NCBI GenBank assembly: GCA_002397315.1
Contig: DHAE01000023.1
Coordinates: forward strand, 140,770-204,769
DNA length: 64,000 nt
Origin: Comamonadaceae bacterium UBA4962
Lineage (GTDB): Bacteria; Pseudomonadota; Gammaproteobacteria; Burkholderiales; Burkholderiaceae_C
Direction: 5' to 3'
This document shows, piece after piece, positions 25,252 to 32,393 of this stretch; position 1 is the stretch's first letter, and each line of letters opens with the position of its first letter. A program made the translations under genes and the position numbers. The notes beneath the pieces are model-generated. The model was not told the origin of the DNA. It ran no database searches and saw nothing but the letters and a program-made list of their open reading frames with translations.

Positions 25252-27444
25252 ATGATCCATCTCCGTTCCGGCGCAGCGTTTCCGCGCGCCGCTGTCCCGG
25301 CCGTGCCCCGCCGTCCTGCCCGCTCCGCTCTTCCCGCGCTCCGCCTGGGCCGCTGCGCCCTCACCCCCTTGGCACTGTGCCTCTCGCAGGCCGCGCTCGC
25401 CCAGTCCGGCACGGCGGCGGACGGCACCGCGCAAGCCACCGCGCAACTGCAGGAAGTGCGCATCAACGCCAGCACCGAGAAGGACGTGGGCTTCGCTCCG
25501 ACCGAAGCCCAGACGGCCGGCAAGATGCCGATGCGCCGGCTGGAGACACCGCAATCGGTCGGCGTGGTGACCCGCGAGCAGATGGAGTCGCGCCAGATCA
25601 CCAACCTGCAGCAGGCGCTGCAGACCGTGGCGGGCGTGAGCCCCGTGAACTTCGGCCGCCGCGGCGTGGACGATCTCAACATCCGGGGCTTCCGCTCCAC
25701 CGAGTCCGTGCTGATCGACGGGCTGGTGCAGAGCGCCGGCATGTGGACGCGCCTGAACCCCTACGGCTACGAGCGCTTCGAGGTGCTCAAGGGCGCGGCA
25801 TCGGTGCTCTATGGCCAGGTGCAGCCCGGCGGCATCGTCAACGCCGTGAGCAAGCGGCCCAGGCGCGAGGCGCTCACCGAAGTGGGCGTGGAGGTGGGCA
25901 GCTTCGGCCAACGCACGCTGCAGGCGGACCTGAACCGGCCGCTGAACGAATCCGGCAAGGCGGCGTTCCGCATCAACGCGCAGGTCGCCAACAGCGACGA
26001 TCCGACCGATTTCATCTACCGCCGCGACCGCTGGATCGCGCCCTCCCTGTCGCTGGACCTGGGGCCGCAGACCGATCTGGTGGTGTTCGCCACCTACAAC
26101 CAGAGCCAGTGGATGCGCCAGCAGGGCGTCACGCCCTACGGCACGGTGCTGCCCAACCGCAACGGCCCGGTGCGGCGCACGCTCTACACGGGCGACCCGG
26201 GCTTCGGCGGCTACGACATCGAGACCAAGTCGCTGGGCTATGCGCTGGAGCACCGGTTCTCGCCCGCGCTCACGCTGCGCCAGAACGTGCGCTACGAAAC
26301 CGAGGGCGGCACCGGCAACCTCGTCGCCAACTCCACGCTGCAATCGAACCAGCGCCTGCAGAACCGCACCGCCACGCGCCAATACATGGACGACGACATG
26401 CTGGCCACCGACACCTCGGTGCTGGCGAAGTTCGCAGCCCTCGGCGTGCAGCACCAGCTGGTGGCCGGGCTGGACGCGCGCACCGGCAAGAACTGGCTGG
26501 GCCGCCGCACCTGCAGCATCGCTCCGATGGACCTGTTCAACCCGGTGTACGGCGTGGCGGCGCGCTGCCCCACGGGGCTGACGATCGACGCGCCCGAGCG
26601 GCTCACCGTGGCCGGCCTCTACGTGCAGGACCAGATCAAGCTCACGCCGCAGTGGACCGTGCTGGCCGGCCTGCGCCGCGACTGGTCCACCAACACCATC
26701 GACGACCGCATCGCCCGGCAGAAGACACGGCAGAAGGACTCGGCCACGACGCTGTCCGCCGGCGTGGTGTACGAGTTCGTGCCCGGCTGGGCCGCCTACG
26801 CCAGCTACGGCGAATCGTTCCTGCCCGTGTCGGGCACCAGCTTCTCGGGCGCGCCGTTCGTTCCGGAAACCGGCAAGCAGTGGGAAACCGGCCTGAAGTA
26901 CGAAGCCCCCGACCGCAGCGTTACCGGTTCGCTGGCCCTGTTCGATCTGAAGCGCCGCAACGTCACCACCGCCGATCCGGTGAACGCCACCTTCCAGGTG
27001 CAGACCGGCGCGCAGCGCGCGCGCGGGCTGGAGCTGGAAGTGGGCGCCGAACTGCAGCGCCACTGGAAGCTCACGGGCGCCTACACCTACACCGACTCGG
27101 AGGTCACGCGCGACAACAACGCCGCCATCGTCGGCAAACCACTCAACCTGACGCCCCGCAGCACGTTCGCCCTGTGGGCCACCTACCAGCTGCCGCAGAT
27201 GCCGCAGCTCACGCTGGGCGCGGGCGCCCGCCACGTGACCCGGCAGGTCGGCTCCTATCCGTTCTCCCTGCCCGCCTACACGGTGGTGGACCTGTCCGTC
27301 GGCTACACCGGCCCGAGCTACCGCATCACGGCCGGCGTGAAGAACGTGTTCGACCGGGCCTACTACGACGGCGCGATCAACGCCAACGTGGTCTCGCCCT
27401 CGCTGCCGCGCAACTTCAGCGTGGGCCTGACGTACTTCTTCTGA
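25252..27444 (+). CDS. TonB-dependent siderophore receptor
   Basis: A 730-residue outer-membrane receptor. A long N-terminal signal region ends SQAALAQ at about residue 52. The plug domain follows (RRLETPQSVGVVTREQMESRQITNLQQAL...RGFRSTESVLIDGLV...YERFEVLKGAASVLYGQ.QPGGIVNAVSKRP), then a beta-barrel ending in VGLTYFF, with the C-terminal Phe typical of outer-membrane proteins. The plug is characteristic of ferric hydroxamate-type siderophore receptors. ATG 25252 was chosen; a GTG 27 bp upstream is possible. It heads an iron operon with a PepSY gene and two small membrane protein genes. Confidence 0.94.
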   Translation: MIHLRSGAAFPRAAVPAVPRRPARSALPALRLGRCALTPLALCLSQAALAQSGTAADGTAQATAQLQEVRINASTEKDVGFAPTEAQTAGKMPMRRLETPQSVGVVTREQMESRQITNLQQALQTVAGVSPVNFGRRGVDDLNIRGFRSTESVLIDGLVQSAGMWTRLNPYGYERFEVLKGAASVLYGQVQPGGIVNAVSKRPRREALTEVGVEVGSFGQRTLQADLNRPLNESGKAAFRINAQVANSDDPTDFIYRRDRWIAPSLSLDLGPQTDLVVFATYNQSQWMRQQGVTPYGTVLPNRNGPVRRTLYTGDPGFGGYDIETKSLGYALEHRFSPALTLRQNVRYETEGGTGNLVANSTLQSNQRLQNRTATRQYMDDDMLATDTSVLAKFAALGVQHQLVAGLDARTGKNWLGRRTCSIAPMDLFNPVYGVAARCPTGLTIDAPERLTVAGLYVQDQIKLTPQWTVLAGLRRDWSTNTIDDRIARQKTRQKDSATTLSAGVVYEFVPGWAAYASYGESFLPVSGTSFSGAPFVPETGKQWETGLKYEAPDRSVTGSLALFDLKRRNVTTADPVNATFQVQTGAQRARGLELEVGAELQRHWKLTGAYTYTDSEVTRDNNAAIVGKPLNLTPRSTFALWATYQLPQMPQLTLGAGARHVTRQVGSYPFSLPAYTVVDLSVGYTGPSYRITAGVKNVFDRAYYDGAINANVVSPSLPRNFSVGLTYFF

Positions 27445-27508
27445 CGCCTGGCGCTACCGCCCTGCGCGGCACCGTCCCGCCGCCATTCCCTCGCCGGCCC
27501 GCACGCCC

Positions 27509-28627
27509 ATGACCAGCCAGCGCACGTTGCACCGCCTGCTCACGCTCCACGCGTGGGCGGGCATCGTCACGGGCCTGCTGCTGTTCGTCGTGTGCTTCTC
27601 GGGGGCCGTGGTGGTGTTCAAGAACGAGATCGACCTCTGGGCCAACCCGTCGCTCGCGCAGTTGCCGCGCGCGGCGCGGCCCGCGCCGCTCGATACCGTG
27701 CTCTCGCACCTGCGGGCCCGCTACCCGGAGGCCACGGTCGAGACGATCCAGTTGCCGGAGGCGGACCGCCCGGCGTACTTCGCCTTCCTGCGCACGCCCG
27801 GCGCGCCGGGCGCCCAGCGCACCAAGATCGCCCTGCGCGCCGACACCGGCGCGGTGGTGGGCCCGGTGGACAGCCAGCTGGGCCAGACCCTGCGCATGCT
27901 GCACGTATTCCTGTTCTTCGGGCCGCGCTGGATCGTCGGCTTCCTCGGCGTGGCGATGCTGGTGCTGATCGCGACCGGCATCGTCATCCACCGCAAGATC
28001 CTCGCGGAGCTGTTCACCCAGCGCTGGGGCCGCAGCCTGCGCGTGGTGATGTCGGACCTGCACAAATCCGCGGGCATCTGGGGCCTGGGCTTCCATATCC
28101 TGATCGCGGGCACGGGTGCCTGGCTGGGGCTGGCGCCGCTGTTCGAGCAGGGCTGGCGCTACCTCGCCACCGGCCCTGCACCGGCGCGCGCCGCGGTGGC
28201 GATCACACCGCCCCGTGCTGCCTCCGCATCCCCGGCACCCGCGCCGTCGCTGGACGCACTGCATGCCGCTGCCCGGCAGGCGCTGCCGGGCTTCGAGGCC
28301 ACCACGCTGTCGCTGCGGCAATGGGGCACGCCGGCGGCGCAGGTCCGCTTCACCGGCCACCTGCAGGGCCACCTGGCCAGCACCGCGCACGTGGATTTCG
28401 AGGGGGCCGGCGGCCGCATCCGGCAGGTGCACGATCCGCGCACCGCGGGGTTCTGGTCGATGGTGAACGCACTCATGGAGCCGCTGCACTTCGGCGATTT
28501 CGGCGGCCTGCCACTCAAATGGCTGTATTTCCTGCTGGGCCTGACGCCTGCGTTCCTGTCGATCACGGGCACGCTGATCTGGCTGGACGGCCGGCGCCAG
28601 CGCGCATCCGCCCTGCCCCCTGCATGA
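27509..28627 (+). CDS. PepSY-associated transmembrane protein
   Basis: A 372-residue inner-membrane protein with about four helices. It has the N-terminal LLTLHAWAGIVTGLLLFVVCFSGAVVVFKNEIDLWA, a large periplasmic region with a PepSY-type segment (LDTVLSHLRARYPEATVETIQLPE), and HKSAGIWGLGFHILIAGTGAWLG. Proteins of this kind accompany siderophore receptors and are thought to reduce or release iron from the siderophore in the periplasm. The stop overlaps the next start (ATGA). Confidence 0.9.
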   Translation: MTSQRTLHRLLTLHAWAGIVTGLLLFVVCFSGAVVVFKNEIDLWANPSLAQLPRAARPAPLDTVLSHLRARYPEATVETIQLPEADRPAYFAFLRTPGAPGAQRTKIALRADTGAVVGPVDSQLGQTLRMLHVFLFFGPRWIVGFLGVAMLVLIATGIVIHRKILAELFTQRWGRSLRVVMSDLHKSAGIWGLGFHILIAGTGAWLGLAPLFEQGWRYLATGPAPARAAVAITPPRAASASPAPAPSLDALHAAARQALPGFEATTLSLRQWGTPAAQVRFTGHLQGHLASTAHVDFEGAGGRIRQVHDPRTAGFWSMVNALMEPLHFGDFGGLPLKWLYFLLGLTPAFLSITGTLIWLDGRRQRASALPPA

Positions 28628-29418
28628 TGCTGCGGTTCTACCTCGCCCTGCACGCCACCGTGCCCGCCGCCCTGGCGGCGGCGCTGCTGCTGCACCTGCT
28701 GCCACCCGCGGGCCTGGAGCCGCTCGCGCACCGCCCGCCTTGGGTTGACGGGTCGCTGATCGGCGGGTGGCTGCTGGCCTCGGCGCTGCTGGCCGCGCTG
28801 GTGCGCGGCGCGGCCCGGCTCTGGCGCACGGCGCTCGCGGCGGCGGGGCTGTTGCTCGCGATCGCGGGAGCCACGGGCTGGGCGCTCGGCGCACCGATGG
28901 GCCCGGCGGTGTTCGCCGGCCTGTTCGCGCTCGGCCTGGCCTGCGTGGGCGTGGCGATGGCCATCGGGCCCGGGCGTGTGCAGGCCGTGCGCCCCGGGCG
29001 GGCAGCGGCCCCCCCCCGGCCCGCGAACCCTCCGCACCCGGGGGCACGGTCGCGGCGCCGCCGCCTGCGCGCCGCGGTGTCCCACTGGCCCTTCTGGCTG
29101 GCGGGGGCGCTCGCGCTGGAGTGCTTCCGCGTCGCCCATCTGGCGGCGCCCGGGCCCGCACGGCCCGCAGGCATGCTGGGGCTCCTGCTGGCCTGCCTCG
29201 TCGTGCTGCCGGCGGCCACCCTGCGCGCCTGGCTGCCGCGCACCGGCGCAGCGCTGTGGATGCTGGCGGCGCTGTGCTACGGCGGCCTCGCGGCGCGGGC
29301 CGGACTGGCGCACTGGTGGGCGGCCGCGGCCCTGTGCGCACTGGCCGCCGCGCATGCGCTGCACGCGGCGCGGCATCGCGGGCGGCCCGGCGAACCGGCG
29401 CCGGAGGGCGCGGCATGA
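28624..29418 (+). CDS. Polytopic membrane protein of unknown function in the iron operon
   Basis: A 264-residue very hydrophobic protein of seven or eight predicted helices rich in Ala and Leu. A basic Pro/Arg loop (about residues 124-145) divides it into two halves. The start overlaps the PepSY stop and the stop overlaps the next gene, so all three are translationally coupled. I do not recognise a family signature. Some siderophore operons of Proteobacteria carry small DUF3649 or DUF3325 membrane proteins here, but neither pattern is clear. A role in iron-siderophore handling is inferred from operon context. Confidence 0.7.
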   Translation: MMLRFYLALHATVPAALAAALLLHLLPPAGLEPLAHRPPWVDGSLIGGWLLASALLAALVRGAARLWRTALAAAGLLLAIAGATGWALGAPMGPAVFAGLFALGLACVGVAMAIGPGRVQAVRPGRAAAPPRPANPPHPGARSRRRRLRAAVSHWPFWLAGALALECFRVAHLAAPGPARPAGMLGLLLACLVVLPAATLRAWLPRTGAALWMLAALCYGGLAARAGLAHWWAAAALCALAAAHALHAARHRGRPGEPAPEGAA

Positions 29419-29771
29419 ACGCATGGCTGGCCGGCTGCGCCGCCCTCGCCGCGCTGGCAGGACTGCAGGCCTGGGCGCATGCCGTGCCCACGCGCGCCTG
29501 GGGCGACGGCGCCGCAAGCGCTGCGGCACGGCGCCGTGCTCTCGCGGCCGTGGTGCTCACGCTGGCACTGCAGGGCGCGGCCACCGGGGCGGCGTTCGGC
29601 CCGGCCGCGGCCGCGGCCTGCATACCGGCATCGTGGATGGTGATGGGCTGGGGCCTCACGCTCGCCATGAACCAGTGGCCGCACGGCAGCCGGCGCTGGG
29701 CAGGCCGGCTCGGCATGGCGGGGATTGCGGGTGGTGTCCTGGGTCTCGTCGCGAAAATGCTGCAGGGCTGA
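29415..29771 (+). CDS. Small membrane protein of unknown function in the iron operon
   Basis: A 118-residue protein with an N-terminal signal-like helix (MNAWLAGCAALAALAGLQAWA) and two or three further helices, including CIPASWMVMGWGLTLAMNQW. It is coupled by a four-base overlap (ATGA) to the preceding membrane protein. No domain is recognised. Its position at the end of the receptor-PepSY cluster suggests it belongs to the same iron-uptake function. Confidence 0.65.
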   Translation: MNAWLAGCAALAALAGLQAWAHAVPTRAWGDGAASAAARRRALAAVVLTLALQGAATGAAFGPAAAAACIPASWMVMGWGLTLAMNQWPHGSRRWAGRLGMAGIAGGVLGLVAKMLQG

Positions 29772-29871
29772 GCACGCCCGCGCCGCGCGACCATTCCGGA
29801 AGATTCCGCGCCATGGCACACTATGCCACCCGCGGGACCGGCCTGGCGGGAACGTCCTGGAGAAGCCCACG

Positions 29872-30408
29872 ATGACGTCAGCCCCGAAGTATTCGGCGAC
29901 CCTGCGCACGCTGCACTGGGTGATGTTCGTGCTCGTCGCGCTCGCCTACGCCACGATCAATCTGCGCGAGGCCTTCGAGCGCGGCAGCGATGCGCGGCTG
30001 CTGATGGTGGAATCGCATTTCCTGCTCGGCATGCTGGTGCTGCTGCTCGTGCTGCCGAGGCTCATCGCACGCTGGCGATCACCGCATCCGCCGATCGAGC
30101 CTCCCCTGTCGCCGCCCCTGCGCATCGGCGCGCGCCTGGGGCATGCGCTGCTCTATGCGTTTCTCGTCGTGCAGCCGCTGCTGGGCATGGCCTGCCGCCT
30201 CGTGGGCGGCCGCGGCATCGGCCTGCCGTTCACGTCCGCCGCCATCCCCTGGCCCGCTTCCTGGGTCGACAAGGAGCTGGCCGGCAGCCTGGAAGCCGCG
30301 CACGAATGGCTCGGCACCGCCTTCTACTGGGTGATCGGCCTGCACGTCGCCGCCGCGCTCTGGCATGCCTTCGTGCGGCGGGACAACGCGCTGCGGCGGA
30401 TGGCGTGA
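29872..30408 (+). CDS. Cytochrome b561 family protein
   Basis: A 178-residue four-helix membrane cytochrome. Conserved features are SATLRTLHWVMFVLVALAY (first haem-ligand His near residue 15), LLMVESHFLLGMLVLLLVLPRL (His near residue 49), and AAHEWLGTAFYWVIGLHVAAALWHAFVRRD with two histidines at the C-terminus. Such proteins carry electrons across the membrane between quinol and periplasmic acceptors. It lies 100 bp after the iron operon and could supply reductant for ferric-siderophore reduction, which is inference. It converges on the MarR gene. Confidence 0.9.
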   Translation: MTSAPKYSATLRTLHWVMFVLVALAYATINLREAFERGSDARLLMVESHFLLGMLVLLLVLPRLIARWRSPHPPIEPPLSPPLRIGARLGHALLYAFLVVQPLLGMACRLVGGRGIGLPFTSAAIPWPASWVDKELAGSLEAAHEWLGTAFYWVIGLHVAAALWHAFVRRDNALRRMA

Positions 30409-30414
30409 TCCGGC

Positions 30415-30879
30415 CTACTCTTCCTCGCCGCTCTCCAGCATCTTGCGCAGCAGGAAATCCAGCGCCAGCCGTTCCGCGGGGTTGAGCTTGCCGTAGGTGC
30501 TCTGGGTGATGCGGCGCGCGAACGGCTGCATGGTGCGCACGAGGTCGCGGCCCTCGTCGGTCAGCTCGATCACCACCTTGCGCCGGTCCACGCGGTCGTG
30601 GTCCACGCTGATCAGCCCGCGCTGCTTCAGCCGGTCGACCACGCCGCGGATCGTGGCCTGGTCGATCACGGTGGCCTTCACCACCTCGGCCAGCGAACTG
30701 CTGCCCTGGTCGTGCAGCGAGCACAGCACCACGAACTGGGCGGCCGTCAGCTGGGAATCGGGGATGTACTGCTGGAACAGCGCCGTGTGCCGCTGGTACA
30801 CGCGGCGCAGCAGATGCCCCACCTGTTCGGAGAACACATACCCCTCATCGGCACCCTCGGTCGCGGTCTTGTCGTGCAT
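30415..30879 (-). CDS. nicR: MarR family regulator, probable NicR
   Basis: A 154-residue winged-helix MarR protein: helical dimerisation ends, DNA-binding region around LTAAQFVVLCSLHDQGSSSLAEVVKATVIDQATIRGVVDRLKQRGLI, and the wing VDHDRVDRRKVVIELTDEG. It lies directly downstream of the MFS transporter on the same strand at the edge of the nicotinate cluster. In Pseudomonas putida the 6-hydroxynicotinate-responsive repressor NicR is a MarR protein next to nicT, so the same role is likely here. The symbol rests on context and not on a residue-level signature. Confidence 0.75.
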   Translation of the reverse strand: MHDKTATEGADEGYVFSEQVGHLLRRVYQRHTALFQQYIPDSQLTAAQFVVLCSLHDQGSSSLAEVVKATVIDQATIRGVVDRLKQRGLISVDHDRVDRRKVVIELTDEGRDLVRTMQPFARRITQSTYGKLNPAERLALDFLLRKMLESGEEE

Positions 30880-30917
30880 GCCGGGATTGTAGGGAGCGCG
30901 TGCGGCGGGGGGCCGGC

Positions 30918-32234
30918 TCAGTCGAGCGCGCGGTTGCGCGACTCCACGTCCACCGCCCAGATCGACAGCGCGCCGCCCACCAGCATGGCGGACAGCACCG
31001 CCAGGGCCAGCGTGAAATGCGTGGCCATGATCGGCGCGATGATGGCCGGGGCGAACAGGCCGCCGAAGCGCGCGACGGCGCCCGCCATGCCCATGCCGCT
31101 GGCGCGCAGGTCGGTGGGATAGACCTCGGGCGTGAAGGCATAGAGCGCGCCCCAGGTGCCCAGCAGCGAGAAGCTCATGAGCAGGGTCGAGCCGATCACC
31201 ACGAACGGCGACGAACCCAGGCTGTAGAGCATGCAGCCCACGGCGCTCAGCAGCAGGAAACCGATCAGCGTGGGCTTGCGGCCCCAGCGCTCCACGCCGT
31301 AGGCCGAGAGCGCGAAGCCGGGCAGCTGCACCAGCGCCAGCACCACCAGGAAGACCTGGCCGCGCATGAAGGCGAAGCCCTCGCTGCTCAGTTTGACGGG
31401 CAGGTAGACGAAGACGCCGTAGTAGGCGATGGAGATCAGCGCCCAGGCCAGGAACAGCGCCAGGCTGCGGCGGCGCAGCTCTACCGAGAATAGCGAGAAC
31501 AGCGACTTGCGCTCCTGCTTCTCGGGTTGCAGGGGCGGGATGGGCGTGGTGTTGCCGTTGACCTTGGCCACGCGCTCCAGCACCTGGCGGGCCTGGTCGG
31601 ACTTGCCGTTGCGGTTCAGGAACATCGGCGACTCGGGAATGTAGAACCGCAGCACCACGCCGATCAGCGCCGGAATGCCGGTCACGAAGAAGATCACGCG
31701 CCAGGCGTCGTTGCCCCAGGAGACGGCCACCAGCGCCAGGATGGCCAGGAAGATCGTGCCCACGGCCCAGAACGATTCCAGCAGCACCAGCCAGCGGCCG
31801 CGGCGGTCGCTGGGCAGGAACTCGGCCATCATGGTGTAGTCCACCGGCAGCGTGCCGCCCACGCCGATGCCGGTGATGAAGCGCAGCACCAGCAGCCATG
31901 CGAACTCGGGCGCGAAGGCCGAGGCCACGCCCGCGCAGGCATCGATCACCACCGCCATCATCAGCACCGGGCGGCGCCCGATGCGGTCGGCCAGGCGGCC
32001 GAACACGAAGGCGCCGATCAGCATGCCGATGAAGAAGAAGGTGCCGGTCTGCAGCGCCTCGGGCACCGTCTTGCCGAAGGTCTTGGCGATGGACGGCGCG
32101 CTGAAGCCGATCGACAGCACCTGCATGGCGTCGGCCAGCCACACCAGGCCGAAGATCACGAAGAGCCGGTACTGGAACCGGCCGACACCCGCTGTCTGGA
32201 TGCCTTTTTCCACCGAAACGAATGAAGATGACAT
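30918..32234 (-). CDS. nicT: MFS transporter, probable nicotinate or hydroxynicotinate permease
   Basis: A 438-residue 12-helix major facilitator of the aromatic acid/sugar porter kind. It has the N-half signature GRLADRIGRRPVLM near residue 83, PVDYTMMAEFLPSDRRGRWL, and a central loop followed by GVERWGRKPTLI in the C-half. The ATG at 32234 has GGAG 6 bases upstream. It lies between the hydroxylase gene and nicR, so import of nicotinate or 6-hydroxynicotinate is the natural inference. Substrate specificity is not visible in the sequence. Confidence 0.8.
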   Translation of the reverse strand: MSSSFVSVEKGIQTAGVGRFQYRLFVIFGLVWLADAMQVLSIGFSAPSIAKTFGKTVPEALQTGTFFFIGMLIGAFVFGRLADRIGRRPVLMMAVVIDACAGVASAFAPEFAWLLVLRFITGIGVGGTLPVDYTMMAEFLPSDRRGRWLVLLESFWAVGTIFLAILALVAVSWGNDAWRVIFFVTGIPALIGVVLRFYIPESPMFLNRNGKSDQARQVLERVAKVNGNTTPIPPLQPEKQERKSLFSLFSVELRRRSLALFLAWALISIAYYGVFVYLPVKLSSEGFAFMRGQVFLVVLALVQLPGFALSAYGVERWGRKPTLIGFLLLSAVGCMLYSLGSSPFVVIGSTLLMSFSLLGTWGALYAFTPEVYPTDLRASGMGMAGAVARFGGLFAPAIIAPIMATHFTLALAVLSAMLVGGALSIWAVDVESRNRALD

Positions 32235-32393
32235 GGGAACTCCTGTGGTCGTCACCGCTAGCTGTTGATGTGCGATCGAGCCCTCCGGCGCCACCCGAAG
32301 GGGCCGATCGCGAAAAAACCTTCCTCCCGGCCTCTCCCTTTTTGTTCTTCGCGGCACCGCATGCTGCCGCCGGGCCGTCACCGGTTCAACGGT

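Noticed and set aside
32235..32393. GCGATCG...CGATCGC pair between the hydroxylase and MFS genes as a terminator or operator
   Set aside because: The arms are short and far apart (about 27 bp), there is no T-run, and the region is an ordinary 159-bp intergenic gap within a likely operon.
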